A stretch of DNA of 64,000 nucleotides, taken from Boswellia sacra. Its lineage: Eukaryota > Streptophyta > Magnoliopsida > Sapindales > Burseraceae. The stretch's first letter is position 1; every line of letters starts with the position of its first letter. The notes beneath the pieces were generated by a model that was not told the DNA's origin, made no database searches, and worked only from the letters and a program-made list of their open reading frames with translations. The stretch lies in contig SNVD02013954.1 of NCBI GenBank assembly GCA_013180625.2, positions 1 to 64,000 on the forward strand, given 5' to 3'. A program made the position numbers and the translations under genes. Of the stretch, positions 1-12,306 are shown piece after piece.

Positions 1-38
1 CTCCAATAAGCGCTTGGTTTAACGTCCTCAGCCTGACG

Positions 39-1546
39 TTACTTGCCATCACCCATCAAGATAAGCTGCTCGTAGAGAGGTACCTCGTCGATGTCCTGCA
101 TCACTAAATTCTCATAGTAAGGCTTCAACCTGTGCCCATTCACCTTGAACACTTTGTCCGTTTTTAAGCTCTTGATTTCCACTGCACCATGAGGAAAAAC
201 ATTAGTACTAACAAAAGGTCCAACCCATCGAGATCGTAACTTACCTAGAAATAACTTGAGGCGAGAATGAAATAAAAGAACTTTCTGTCCCACTTCAAAA
301 TTCTTCCTGGAGATCATTTTATCATGAAAATGCCTTAGTTCTCTCCTTGTAAATTCTGGAATTCTCATAGGCATCATTTCTAAGTTCTTCCAATTCTTGC
401 AGTTGAAGCTTCCTTTGTCTCCAAGCAACATCCATCGCTGTTACACAAAGCTTACTGCCCCCATGCTTTGTTGTTCGAGCTCTACTGGAAGGGCATAGCT
501 TACATAGACTAACCATATGGAGACATACCAATAGGTGTCTTGTAAGCAGTTCGGTATGCCCAAAGTACATCATTCAATCGTAGGCTCCAATCTTTTCAGT
601 TTGGATTCACTGTCTTCTCGAGAATGGACTTGACTGCTCGATTTGAAACTTCAACTTGACCACTAGTTTGTGGATGATATGCAGTAGACACCTTGTGAGT
701 GATGTTGTATTTCTTGAGCAAGGCTTCAAATGATCGGTTGCAGAGGTGTGTCCCTCTGTCGCTAATCATGGCTCTTGGTGATCCAAATCTCGCAAAAATG
801 TTAGATTTCACAAAATCTACAACAACTTTAGAATCATTAGTTCTCATAGCTTTCGCTTCCACCCATTTAGAAACATAATCCACAGCAAGTATAATGTAAA
901 CATTACCAAATGATGAAGGAAAAGGACCCATGAAATCAATACCCCACACATCAAAAATCTCGACAATAAGTATAGGGGTTTATGGCATTTGATTTTTGGC
1001 ACTTAAATTACTTGTTCTTTGACAACGGTCACAAGCTTTGCAGAAGAGATATGCATCTTTGAACAATGATGGCCAGTAGAATCCACAATCAAGAACTTTG
1101 AGGGCTGTTCTTTTTGGTCCGAAGTGACCTCCACATGCATAAGAATGAAAGAAGGTTAAAATTGAATTAAATTCAGATTCAGAAATGCACCTTCTTATCA
1201 CTTGGTCAGAACAATGCTTCCATAAGTGCGGATCATCCCATATGTAATACTTGGCAATGTTCTTGATCTTGTCTCTTTGAGCTCGAGTAAAGTCATGTGG
1301 TAGCTTCTTGGTAACTAAGTAGTTGACAATATCTGCATACCAAGGGGCTACTACATTTAGAGACAACAATTGTTCATCCGGAAAACTTTCTTGTAATGGC
1401 AGTGCATTCTTATCATGGACAATGCGACTGAGATTGTCTGCAACTAAGTTTTCACTTCCCTTCTTGTCTTTGATCTCCAAGTCAAATTCCTGTAAAAGGA
1501 GTATCCACCTGATAAGCCTTGGTTTTGCATCTTTCTTTGTGAGCAA
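39..1546 (-). pseudogene. Athila integrase (broken)
   Basis: Integrase pieces follow in order. The HHCC zinc finger (H..H..CKACDRC) ends near 980. The DDE catalytic core has [17 protein letters not shown] and the E in TSGQVEVSN (949-596). The C-terminal part (573-322 and 431-39) holds RSRWVGPF and [11 protein letters not shown]. The reading frame changes between 980 and 949, near 596 and near 430. The terminal TAA is at about 39-41. The enzyme would join element DNA to the host chromosome, but this copy cannot. Confidence 0.9.
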
Positions 1547-1825
1547 TTACCTCAAAGCTGCATGATCAGAATAAACGGTTACTTTAGTACCAATCAAATA
1601 AGATCGAAACTTTTCTAAAGCAAAAATAACCGCTAGCAGCTCATTCTCAGAGGTAGAATAATTAAGTTGAGCATCATTTAAAGTCCGAGATGCATAGTAA
1701 ATGGCATGTGGAATTTTGCCAATTCGTTGACCCAAAACGGCACCCACCGCGTAGTCACTTGCATCGCACATGATCTCGAATGGATGATTCCAATTCGGAG
1801 ATTGGATTACTGGAGCCGAAGTCAA
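1501..1825 (-). pseudogene. Athila RNase H region
   Basis: The segment includes MCDASDYAVGAVLGQR, YSTSENELLAVIFALEKF and YSDHAALR. These carry the conserved D, E and D residues of the retrotransposon RNase H, which removes RNA from the RNA-DNA hybrid. The frame is interrupted near 1547, then continues as the connection to integrase ([13 protein letters not shown]). Confidence 0.85.
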
Positions 1826-2123
1826 GAGTTCCTTCAGTTTCTCAAATGCCTCTTTGTATTTTCATTCAATTCAAAGGCCACATCCATTCTGAATAATCTG
1901 CATAGGAGGCAATGCTATCTTCGAGAACATCTTTTTTATGAATCTACGATAAAAAAACCTGCATGACCAAGAATACGAACGAAATCCCACACACTTGTGG
2001 GATGGTCGGTAAGGAACATATAAGATCTATTCTGGAATGACCTCTATATTAACCTTTAGCAGAAAGCTTAACATGTCCCAAAACTATACCTTGATCTACC
2101 AGTAAAATGAACATTCTCCCAAT

Positions 2124-2665
2124 TCAGACACCCAAGGTAGTGTTATATACATGCTTTGAGTATAAGGGTAAGGTGTAGGCATTATCAAAAGAATCAACAA
2201 AAACACTAAAATCATCAATAAATACCTCAATGATGTTCTCAACATAATCAGAGAAAATACTTACCATACACCTTTGGAAAGTGGCAGGGGGATTGCAAAG
2301 ACCGAATGGCATGCGTCGATAGGCAAATGTACCGAATGGGCATGTGAATGTAGTTTTCTCTTGATCATCAGGGGCAATGACAATCTGATTATATCCTGAA
2401 TAGCCATCAAGAAAACAATAATGAGAATGACCTGCTAATCTCTCCAGCATTTGATCAATGAAAGGCAAAGGAAAGAGATCCTTGCGAAGGTATGCGGATT
2501 GAGCTTCCGATAATCAATACAAACTCGCCAGCCGGTTTGGATACGAGTGCGGAATAGCTCATTATTGCATCTTAACCACCGTAGCCCAGATTTCTTCGGA
2601 ACAACATTGGAAGGACTGACACACCACTGACTTGTGACGAAATTGGGTAAATTCACAGCCAGCAC
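2124..2665 (-). pseudogene. Athila reverse transcriptase (broken)
   Basis: RT palm motifs lie in two overlapping frames. The first frame (2665-2435) has VCIDYRKLN. The second (2468-2124) has CFLDGYSGYNQI, CPFGTFAYRRMPFGLCN and the catalytic FIDD box, the Y/F-x-DD metal-binding pair. The frame change near 2450 and the loss of homology after FIDDFSVF show that the enzyme is not encoded intact. The family normally copies the element RNA into DNA in virus-like particles. Confidence 0.9.
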
Positions 2666-2705
2666 ATCACTAACAATTTCAGGATTTCTTTCTTGACAAC
2701 TTCCA

Positions 2706-3419
2706 TCATTGGAGATTCAACCTCCGCTGTGCTTCTCGAGTGGGCTTGGATCCTTCTTCTAATAAGATACGGTGCATGCATATGGCTGGGCTAATACCTT
2801 TGATGTCAGCAATTGTCCACCCAATGGCTGTTTTGTGATCTCGAAGCACCCGGATGAGTTTCTCTTCTTGTAATGGTGCAAGGCCTTTTGCTATTATGAC
2901 TGGCAAAGTATCTTTCTCACCTAGGAATACATGCTTCAAATGATCTGGAAGAGGCTTAAGCTCCAAGGCAGGTGCTTTCATCACGGAAGGTAGAAGTTTC
3001 TCATTAGATAAAGGCAATTCAATGTATGAAACATCATACATATTTGTGGTGATAGCTATAGTCTCATCCAAGCTTGCCACAGCTTCCTCCACTTCTTTAG
3101 ACACTTGTATCAACTTCCTCGATTCTCTGGAATTTTCTGCCCCAATGTGCTCACTAATGGCTACTTCCAATGCATCCTTGCGAGTTAACTCAAAAAGTTG
3201 TTGTGCCAAAGAATCAATAACATCAACTGCAAAAACAGAATGCAAGTCACTAGGGTACCTCATTGCCTCAAAACTATTGAAACGAATCACCTCGCCATCA
3301 AACTCCATGGTGAGAGTGCCATCATGAACATCAATCTTCGTTCGGGCAGTTTTCAAGAATGGCCTCCCCAAAAGAATCGGTGTTGAGATTGGGAGGGATG
3401 TACTCATCCTCCATTTCAA
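2706..3419 (-). pseudogene. Athila pol, protease-RT linker and RT N-terminus
   Basis: A 237-codon open segment begins at the end of the protease fold (LLGRPFLKTARTKID). It continues through the charged linker and reaches the start of reverse transcriptase (KTAIGWTIADIKGISPAICMHR), a stretch typical of Athila and Tat RTs. It breaks frame near 2706, before the palm domain. Confidence 0.85.
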
Positions 3420-3455
3420 GAAACATAAAAAGTCTGCTGGGAAATACCAATTGAT

Positions 3456-3803
3456 TCACCTGCACAAGACAATCGTCCACAACCTCCCTTGGCGATATGC
3501 ATAGAACGTATCAGCAAGTGAAATTGACAATACAGTGTCAGCAAGAAGATCACCAAGATTCAAAGAAGCATAAATAGAATATGGCATGACATTAATAGAT
3601 GCTCCTAAATCTAACATAGCTCTTTCAAACTTGGTATTACCAATGGTGCCTGGAATGGTGAACGTACCTGGATCTTTGCATTTCGGAGGAATTTTTCTTT
3701 GCAATACAGCTGAAACATTTTCTCCCACACTTACCTTCTCATTTCCTTTCAACTTCGTCTTGTTGGTGCATAACTCTTTGAGAAATTTTGCATAACGAGG
3801 CAC
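3456..3803 (-). pseudogene. Athila retropepsin (protease) region
   Basis: The aspartic protease would cut the Gag-Pol polyprotein. The segment holds the active-site motif LDLGASINVMPYSIY, in which DLG replaces the retroviral DTG/DSG, as is usual in Athila and related plant elements. The upstream sequence VPRYAKFLKELCTNK matches the conserved stretch before the protease in this clade. The reading frame ends early at 3456, and the flanking frames do not join, so this is part of a dead pol. Confidence 0.85.
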
Positions 3804-3929
3804 TTGCTTGATAGCATCCAGAAGTGGTATGTTTACCTCGATCTTACGAAAAGTTTCCAGGATTTCTTGTTCTTGTTCCTCCTTCCTTGATTTTGCAAAT
3901 CTGCTAGGAAAAGGTGGAGGAGTAACATA

Positions 3930-5490
3930 TTAAGGAATATGGGTTTTAGGATTTACCTTAGAAGATGATGTTTTATTCATGGTGGGAGTGGTGTCATCCC
4001 CTTCATCAGTTTGTGATTTCTTTGGTGGAATCTCTAATTGCTTCCCATTTCTCAAAGTTACAGCACTAGCATTCTCTCTTGGATTGATCACCGACTGAGA
4101 AGGTAATTTTCTTGAGCTTTGACTCTCAAATTTGCTCATGTTAGTGGCCAATTGTCCCATTTGATTTTCCAGGTTTTGGATACTTGCCCTAGTTTCCTGC
4201 TGAAATTGCATTGTGTTAGTGGCAAGTGCTTTAACAATATCCTGGAGAGACATACCTAAATACCTGAATTTTGTGGAGCTGGTTGTGGTTGTGGTTGTGC
4301 TTGAAATGGTTGCTGCACCCTTGGTTGATTGAAACCTGGTGGTCGATTTGGTATGGCATTTGGGGCAATTGGTTGACGATTCGCATATCTTAAATTAGGG
4401 TGATCTCTCCATCCAGCATTGTAAGTATTGGAGAAAGGGTCATACCTTTGCTTTGGTTGTCCTGGAAATCCACCCATGGCATTGGCTTGTTCTGTATCTC
4501 TTTCTTACAAAGTTGGACACATGTCGGTTGGATGGTCCATGGTAGAACATACTCCACATGCATAAGATTGCTGCATATATCCTACAGCCATTTTTTTTTT
4601 ACAAGAGTGGTAAGTTCAGAAAGTTGATGTTCAATGTTTGAAGTACTTACCTCATTTACTCTTTTTAGTAGTTGTGGCTCAAATTGACTGCTGAATTGTT
4701 GGGAGTTCACTGCCATGTCACTAATCAAACGTCTTGCAACGTTCGGTGTTTTATTAACTAGTGCTCCACCACTAGCAGCATCAATGATACTCCTTTTCAT
4801 GGGTAGGAGACCCTCATAGAAATATTGAATTAGGAGTCCATCACTAATTTGGTGGTTTGGACAGCTAGCACATAACCTCTTAAATCTCTCCCAATATTCA
4901 TGAAGTGATTCTCCATTATGTTGTCGAATGCCACTACTATCTTTTCTAATATTTGTAACTTTCGAGGCTGGAAAGTATTTCTCCAAAAAGAGTGTACTCA
5001 TCTCATTCCAAGTGGTAAAGGTACCTGGTGGTAGATAGTATAGCCAATCTTTTGCCGAATCTGCTAATGAGAATGGGAAAGCTCTCAATTTCATTTGCTC
5101 TTCAGAAACGCCGGTTGGCTTCATACTTGAGCATACCACATGAAATTCTTTGAGGTGTTTGTTCGGATCCTCTCCTGCAAAACCATGAAATGTAGGCAAG
5201 AGATGAATCAGTCCAGATTTAAGTTCAAAATCTATCTCAAAATTGGTGCTTATGCATAGCGGTTGTTGATCAATAATTGGAGCCGCTAACTCCTTAAGAG
5301 TCTGATCGTTTTCCATCGCCATTGCTTCCGATTCAGATTTGATTGAACTGCAAGAAGATGGGAGGGAAGTGTGTCGTGCAAGGTCAAATTCTGGAGGTGG
5401 AGTTGAAATTGACCGATTTAGCCTTAAATTCGAGGATTGGAGAAACTCCTTAATTCTCTTAAGTCGTTGATCCGCTTCTCCCTCGGACAT
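3930..5490 (-). pseudogene. Athila gag (broken)
   Basis: Gag would coat the element RNA in a virus-like particle. The longest piece (5490-4582, 302 codons) contains the retrotransposon gag core around the segment KDWLYYLPPG. It leaves frame in a run of T bases near 4589-4598. Just beyond lies a CCHC zinc knuckle (CGVCSTMDHPTDMC, C-x2-C-x4-H-x4-C), followed at once by a TAA. The same frame then continues with a Pro/Gln-rich stretch (4477-4256). Another frame change precedes the segment with LRNGKQLEIPPK (4253-3930). At least one stop and two frame breaks make it non-functional. Confidence 0.85.
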
Positions 5491-5566
5491 AAAAGCCTAA
5501 ACACAAACAATCAGGAAATAACATCAAGATTAGTAAAACAGAATAACAAATTGATTAGAAAATCAA

Positions 5567-5584
5567 TCCCCGGCAACGGCGCCA
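5567..5584 (-). other. Primer-binding site, tRNA-Asp type
   Basis: On the minus strand the sequence reads TGGCGCCGTTGCCGGGGA. This is complementary to the 3' end of plant tRNA-Asp(GUC) plus CCA, the primer type known for Athila elements. It sits six bases inside the 5' LTR. Confidence 0.85.
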
Positions 5585-5590
5585 AAAACT

Positions 5591-7023
5591 TGATGCGTTC
5601 GAAACTAGCAAGTATACTAGTCGCACAAGTAATAAAGTGATACGTAAGATATCGTTCCCACGAGGATTGATTCTAATTGAATTTGTTATTTCCAGCAACA
5701 ATTAACTAAATGGGGGTTTTGTTGGTTGATTAACTAGATGAAAAACTGAATACGACGGTAATTAATGAATAACACAATGCAAACTTAATTGAAATGAGAA
5801 TTAATCAATGATAGAAATCTGGTTAAGGGTCATTCTCCACCACAAGATATGGATTTGCGAATTAATTGTAGAATTATCATCCAATTACACCATTGAAATT
5901 ATCAACCGTAGATAACAATAAGCTCTGTTATCCAATCTTTCCTTACTTTGTTGTTAAATAAAACAGGCTCTTTATTTAATCTCTATCCATTAAACAACCT
6001 AGAACAAGCTCTCTGAGTTTAATTCAATGGAAGCATTACGATGAGAAAGATAGGTTGATCTAAGCAATAATCACACAAGTTCGGATTATTTAACCTAGGT
6101 TGTATTTTCCAATTGCAATCTCTGATCACAATTTTGCTACTAATGATTGGAAATTCATGACAATTACGGATCAAGATTTCTAATCTAGCAATAGACAACA
6201 ACAGATTATATTCAGTTGGCCATTCCAAATACAATCAGTAAGCAATCATAAGCATTAGATATGGGAAAATACAAGCAACTTCAATTAGAGAATTGGATAA
6301 CAATTTCTTACACAATCAACTCACAAAATCCATATCAAGGGCTTTGAAATCACCCTCAACCAATTCAGATTTAGTTACACATATTCAATCAGAATAACAA
6401 ATACAATACAGAGAAATTCCAGAATTGAAAAGGAAAGAAAGAACTTAGCAAATTCTTTGAAAATCTTCTTTGTAGATGAATCTTCTTGGAATTGTAGTTC
6501 CTCCTCTTTCAAAATCTTCTTTCTCCTTCAAGAACTCCAAGGGATGAGAGAAATCCAGAAATGCAGCCTCCTCCCACGTTTTCCCCTCTTCAAGTTATGA
6601 AAATAAAACCCTAAAATGTGTTTAAATACTCTGCTACAGTAACTTGCTACAGTGCCCCGTATTTAATAACATGCTACAGTGATATATGGAATTACAAATA
6701 TACACTTCTCATACCATTTTTATCACAACTTTCGGTACACTACATAAATTCGTGAACCGTAAATTTCTCCAAAAAATAGACTTTGAGAGCTTTTCAATGG
6801 TATATAGCATGTTATCCGGTTAATTGTATATCAATACAATCAACTCCGAGAAATTGGTTGATTAGCAGAGGTGAAAATGAAGGGTTTTACTTCATTTTTG
6901 TGCAAGTTGCTCCAAAACTCCTACAAACATCAAAATCACACAAAAACATAAAAATACCAAGGAATATAGCAAAGAAACATGGACAAATTGATATGAAAGT
7001 AATACATAAATAGACACCTATCA
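5591..7023 (-). repeat. 5' LTR of the first Athila element
   Basis: The 1433-bp segment runs TGAT (5591) to ATCA (7020-7023) on the plus strand, a TG..CA LTR with short inverted ends. It ends six bases from the PBS. A minus-strand TATTTAAA box lies near 6628-6635. The inner end carries a motif set (AAGTATAC.., ACAAGTAATAAA.., cccacGAGGA) that recurs in the solo LTR at 7240. Confidence 0.85.
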
Positions 7024-7239
7024 GGAGCTATGTCACTGTTGAAGAATGTAGTCATCACCCAATTATTTAATTAGGAATGAATAGAGGCAATCTAATCCAT
7101 CACTTCAGAACCTAAACTACCTCATCCCTTCAGAGATGGGTTTAGGAAGTTAGGTACTAGCCATTTGCCTCGCCCAAATCTAAATTTGGCCTCTACTAGG
7201 GTATATCAAATGAGAATAGCTTAAATTATCATGCAGTCC
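7024..7239 (-). repeat. Fragment of the Tat-type 3' LTR, between two insertions
   Basis: This piece matches, with many differences, the plus-strand sequence near 19,700-19,830 and 59,870-60,060. Shared parts include the stretch around gcctccactagggt. It is the inner part of the same LTR family, cut on the left by the Athila element and on the right by the solo LTR at 7240. AGTCC at 7235-7239 is one copy of the latter's TSD. Confidence 0.65.
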
Positions 7240-8402
7240 TGTTGCATAAAATCGCAAGTATACGATATCGTGTACAAGTAATAAAATGAGAGTATAAGTA
7301 TCATCCCACAAGGACTGTTGCTACTAAATACCGAAATTCTGGATAGAAGAAATTTATAATTAAAGATCTAGGGATCCGATTTCACCAAATTAATCAATTT
7401 AACTTCTCTGATTTAATTAACCAATATTTATTCCTATTGTTGCCAATCGATTTCACTAATTTGATTATTATTCTTTCTCAAGCAATAATAATCTATATCA
7501 ATAGGTTAGAATTACATCTCTGTCTCATCTAACTCACTATTAATACCCATTAAGCGCAAGAAATCATACTAGATTGCACAAATCACATTCATATCTCTAT
7601 CTCACATAATTTATGGCAAGATAATTACGGACTATTGTGAATATTACTTCTCAGTCTCAATCCACATCTCAATTCATGCAACAATTGGCCAGAAAATCAC
7701 AAGCATTAAGCATGTAATTAAATTGCTCAACAATATCGGAATAAACATCAATCAACCAAAATCAAGAGAAATTAAACATCATAATACGACTACATCTTCA
7801 CCCTGAAAAATGGAAATTAGTTCATATTACACATTACAAACAACACAATTCTAAACATGTTTCTAAACATAAGTGAAAATAGGGATAGAAAAGAAACTAG
7901 CTATGGAGAGTTGAATCTTTGATGATGAAGATAGTGGCTGTCCAGTTTTTGCCTCTCCTTTATAAGCAATTTCTCTTCAAGTTTGAATCTCCTCCAAAGA
8001 TCTGCCGTTGCTCACTCTCTATTTCTCTCAGTCTGAATCCCCCTTCTTTCTTCCCTTCTCTTCCTTTTTCTCCTCCATTTCCAATCCCCACCGACAAGAG
8101 AGGAAACATCTTCATTGCAAAGCCATTGGATTCCACCCAAAAGTATTTTTTTCTTTTTCTTTTTTTAAATATGCATGTGGACTAGCTTTAATTGATTCCC
8201 CCCAAGTGCTTGGCGAACAACATAATAAAAAGAGAAGGACATAATGCCCCACCAGAAGTTCAATAATCAAAAATTAGTAAGCAGCCCTACAACTTAAACA
8301 AACTTCGACAAAATTCGTCAGTCAAATATAAAAAAAGAAGGAAACAAACAAAAAAGACTTAAGATAAAAAATGAAAATAATGTATAAAAATTAGACTTAT
8401 CA
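7240..8402 (-). mobile_element. Solo LTR with 5-bp target-site duplication
   Basis: The segment begins TGTTGC and ends TTATCA. It is flanked by AGTCC on both sides (7235-7239 and 8403-8407), the 5-bp duplication expected of an LTR-element insertion. No internal region is present, so it is a solo LTR of 1163 bp. Its first 80 bases resemble the inner end of the Athila LTR at 5591. A minus-strand TTATAAAGG lies near 7960. Both features place it on the minus strand. It splits the Tat-type LTR, whose sequence resumes at 8408. Confidence 0.88.
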
Positions 8403-8407
8403 AGTCC

Positions 8408-11303
8408 GCTTAAGTTGTTCGTTTTATGCACACGTTAATCTTATCTTCTTAAATACATGTGAGGTGATTTTTTAATCAACAACAATTTGTATATTCATAT
8501 ATAGAAGGAGGTAAGGAGAAAAAAAGTTACATTTCCTTGCAAACATGGGGGAATGGGAGTAGGTTACATCATTATTATCCAATAAGTAAAGTGAATCTAC
8601 TTCTAATTCAATATAAATATTCAATTTGAGACTCGATAGATAATGAATTCCTGACTATCATATGTGAGTTTTTCAATGTCTATCGAGCCTCTTTTATGAC
8701 ATCATTCATATATTCATACATTTTAAATGATGGTCCATCACCATCAATGTGAGTCCACATCACTTTATGGCATCATACATTCATCAAATTTTAATCATAG
8801 TAATTAATTAAAACAATCAATTAAAATAAAAAATAAAGCTGTAAACTTAAATCATGGCACATCTACCTAATTTGATAATTCTACCATGTTAATTCTACCT
8901 ATTGCTATTCTAGTATAATTCAATTAATAATGGTAATTCTAAATATGGCAATTCTTGCCTAGACATGGCATTTCTAGTCTAATCATGGTTATCATGGCAA
9001 TTATAGCGTATTCTAACCTAATCATGGTTATCATGGTAATCATAACATTTTCTAGCCTAATTCAAGCAATTAAAGCAAATAATGGCAACTCTTGCCTATC
9101 AAAGACTATTTCCTAGCATGCCTTAAAGCAATTCATCATAAGTTCGATTTCTAGCATAATTCCAATCACGTACTCTTAAGCATTACCATAAACATATATT
9201 CTTAAACACGATTCTAAACATCTGCAATGAAAATGAACTCCTAGCATTATTCTAAATAAGTAAGGGAAAGGGGACTTACATCGACACACTATCCATCTCA
9301 CAAAACAAACAAGGATCAAAACAATCCATAATAATCCTAAACATGCTTCTAAGCATTAAATTAAAATCTAAACATGCTTATTCTATGCACTAACAAACCT
9401 AAACATGCTTATTCTAAAGCAAAAAAAAAAATAAATAAGAATAGAAGGGGGAGAAGAGAAAACTGCACTCAAGACGTACCCTTTCTGGGTTTAGAGCAAT
9501 AAAACGCCTAAAAAATTAGACTACAAAATACTCATTGAAATCTCTATTGTATCTTCAAGAGGTAGAAAAGAAGATTTATGTGTGTCTTGAAAAGTGACCT
9601 AAGGGGTTATTTATATAGTGAAGGGTTGAAGTTGAAAAAGAAAGCAAAAATAAAATATTGAAGGTTTCCATTGAAATTTTTCAAAAATAATAGAGGAGTG
9701 TCGGCCAACTGTGGGAGGACTGCCAACTGACTGTAGGACTATCGACAGGTTGTGGGAGGACCACCTGCCCAGCCAGCTATCCTACAACCATCGATCGATG
9801 GTGGCCCACTAAACCCCTTGATTTCGAATTTTTTCAATGCTATCCTCCTCTGACCCTTGTCTGTTTGATCATGCATAACTCTTTGAGCTCAACTCTGATT
9901 TGTGTTCTATAAATCTCGGTAAAAAATAGACATCTATAGCTTCATAACGATATATGACTAGTCATCATATTCCTTCTAGATTAATTTCTGTGATTTTTCA
10001 AATTTATGTGTTGGTTTTCAAAGCTTTTGGTTGGTTTCTTCTCAACTCTTTTCCTTTTGCTTCTAAGGGCATTTTGATCATTTCTTTTGCTCATCACTCA
10101 TCATCAAGCCTCCAAAATCAAATGTCTACATTATGACATCTGTTTATGAATTAAACTGTATCTTTTGTATTTTTACGAACTAAGATGAACAACTATTCAT
10201 GGATTAAATAGTCCACAAGCGTGATTCAGACAACCGCTCATGATTTGAAAGGCATCCTTCAAACAGTAGAAAATGGGATGGCCACTCATGAAGTAAATGG
10301 TATCCATGGTGATAAGTAAAAAATGCAATAAAAATAAAGCATGGTAAAGTAAATTGCAATAAAGCAGATGGAAGAAAATTAAAAGTGTAGTAAAGTAAAT
10401 GAGCGCAAAATGTAAAGTGCGGTAAAGTAAAGAATGTAAATAAAAAAAGCATCAATGAAAAAAGCAAGTAAATAAATATAAAATAAAGATGATAAAGATA
10501 AAAATGCAGTAAAATAAACGGTCAATGTTAAAGTGAAGGCATGTTAAAGTGGTGGTTTCCCATCGGCCATCGCGATCCATCACCACTCGCCCTTATCCAC
10601 CTAATCTCTATTCTAAGCATAAATTGTAAAAATAAGACAAAAGTAATAAGGTAAGAGAGTAAATATGGTGATTTACCCTCACGCTTTATCGAATACTGAG
10701 TATTTATGGTTGGTTGTTCAAAAATTGGATGAAAATAGGGTAGCTATGTGAAGTTTTGAAAGACAAAGGGTGAGAAATGTTTAAAGATGAAGGTGTATAT
10801 GCATTAATCTAAAAAAATAGGTTGAAAAGTGTCGGAAAGAGGGGTTAAAAGGAAATTGTTCGGAGATGGTGCAAAATTCGAGGTGAATAGTTGATCTCAA
10901 ATCGGGGGGAAGAGCTTGAATTTATAGAAGGTTGGAAGAAAAGGTGCGCATGTGGTTATATGCGTGCACATTTAAGGCACACGTGCCCCCTCTTTTTTAG
11001 CGTTCTTTCAGGCACAAACTCTCCCTTTCAGGTGCAAACAGCAATCCTACATGTGCACGCAACTTCTTAGACATTTAGTCCATCTTTTAGGTGCAGGCCT
11101 ATCAATTTTAGGCCTTTTTTATGGGCTTTTTGGGTACTTCATGTAATTAGGTTTTGTGTTTGTGATCAGGCTTTGTGTTTTAGGGCTGGCTTCAGTGTTC
11201 TTAGGTATTTTTGATTCATTTTTCAAATCAACAATCTGTTTTACTCAATAATGTTAATACCCGTCACTAGGCTTAAACCATAAGTAGAAAACTCATACTT
11301 ACA
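8408..11303 (-). repeat. 3' LTR of the Tat-type element (composite)
   Basis: From about 10,130 to 11,303 the sequence is clearly homologous, in the same orientation, to 20,385-21,547, and it ends at the matching point (ACTTACA against GCTTGCA). This pairs the two as LTRs of one minus-strand element. The left portion (8408-8800) follows the same LTR family more loosely. The middle (about 8800-10,120) has no counterpart in the other LTR. It has degenerate repeats around ATGGTTATCATGGCAAT (8930-9070) and a minus-strand TATA-like box (about 9610-9622), so it is probably another LTR inserted here. No coding region is seen. Confidence 0.7.
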
Positions 11304-11322
11304 GTTTTACCCCCTACTTTAC
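11304..11322 (-). other. Probable polypurine tract of the Tat-type element
   Basis: On the minus strand, purine-rich GTAAAGTAGGGGGTAAAAC lies directly before the 3' LTR start. This is the expected place and composition of the plus-strand DNA primer. Confidence 0.6.
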
Positions 11323-11412
11323 AAGGGTTTGTGAAATAAACATACAAAGTATATTATAAGCATACTTACTTGGTCAAGGCTAAATGTTTGAGTCCACAAT
11401 TTACACCTCTTA

Positions 11413-12018
11413 GTGGCTTAAGTAGTCCCAGTACTTGTGTTTTCACAATAACTTAACTTGAGTTTGGATGCTTTTATCGCAATGCCTTATGCTTTCACAA
11501 GTGCCTAATTGAGTATGGATGCTTTTATCCAAGTGTCTTATGCTTTCACAAGGGCTCAATTGAATATGGATGATTTTATCCTGGTGTCCTATACTTCCAC
11601 AAGGGCTTGGCTTAGTTGGGATGCTTTTATTTTGATGTCTTGTGCTTTCATAAGGGTTCGACTAAATTGAGATGCTTTCATCCTGGTGCCTGTGCTTTCA
11701 TGAGGGATCAACTAAATTTAGATACTTTCATCCTGATATTTTGTGCTTTCACAAGGGCTTAGCTAAGTTAGGATGCTTTCATCTTGATGTTTGTGCTTTT
11801 ATAAGTGTTCAACTAATTTTAGGATGCTTTTATCTAGTGCCTTTGTTTTAATGAGAGATCGACTGAATTCAGATCCTTTAATCCTGATGTCTTATGCTTT
11901 CACAAGGGCTTGGCTGAGTTAGGATGCTTTTATCCTAATGTATTATGCTTTCATAAGGGTTCGATTGATTGGAATGCTTTTATCGTAGTACTTGTGCTTT
12001 CACGAGGGCTCGACTGGG
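11413..12018. repeat. 51-bp minisatellite array, about 11 degenerate units
   Basis: Units start with ggatgctttt and contain tatgctttcacaaggg. Successive starts at 11,466, 11,517, 11,567, 11,618, 11,669 and 11,719 give a period of 50-51 bases, running to about 12,018. The array lies in the 3' untranslated part of the Tat-type element, a place where such elements are known to carry variable tandem repeats. Confidence 0.85.
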
Positions 12019-12306
12019 TTAATGACCACTATTGCTGGTCGATAAGAAAATTGTTGGATTGATTACCACTGCTATTGGTCGATTAGAAACTTTATCAAAT
12101 TAAGGACCATTCCTACTGATTGTTTAGGAACTTTATCGAATAGAGGACAACTATTGTTGGTTGATCAAAAACTTTATATGATTGAAGACCACTGCTACTA
12201 ATCATTTAGAATCTTTATCGAATTGAGGACCACTATTGCTAGTCGATCAAAAACTTTTCGAATTTGTGACCACTACTGCTAGTCGATTAGGAACCTGTTG
12301 GATTTA
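12019..12306. repeat. 41-bp minisatellite array, about 7 units
   Basis: Directly after the 51-bp array comes a different repeat. Each unit has a form of gaccactattgctggtcgat and then a form of aactttatcgaatt, with a 41-base period. The two arrays share no obvious sequence. Confidence 0.85.

Larger units (their letters stand above)
1..7023 (-). mobile_element. Athila-type Ty3/gypsy LTR retrotransposon, 5' part (cut by window edge)
   Basis: Reading on the minus strand from 7023 to 1, the order is 5' LTR, PBS, gag, protease, RT, RNase H, integrase. This is the Ty3/gypsy order. The tRNA-Asp-type PBS, the 1.4-kb LTR and the gag and protease sequence types fit the Athila clade. The 3' LTR lies beyond the left edge. 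Coding parts are broken by stops and frameshifts, so the copy is dead. Its outer end at 7023 abuts a Tat-type LTR segment, so it inserted into that older element. The 5 bases after the LTR (GGAGC) should recur as the target-site duplication beyond the window. Confidence 0.9.

Noticed and set aside
7919..8244. Small plus-strand frames
   Set aside because: They lie inside the solo LTR, in its CT-rich part, with no family signature.
10204..10467. Minus-strand Phe/Leu-rich frame, and its relative at 20,389-20,747
   Set aside because: Both lie at the same place in the two Tat LTRs. The shared openness reflects LTR homology and AT-rich repeats, not a gene.
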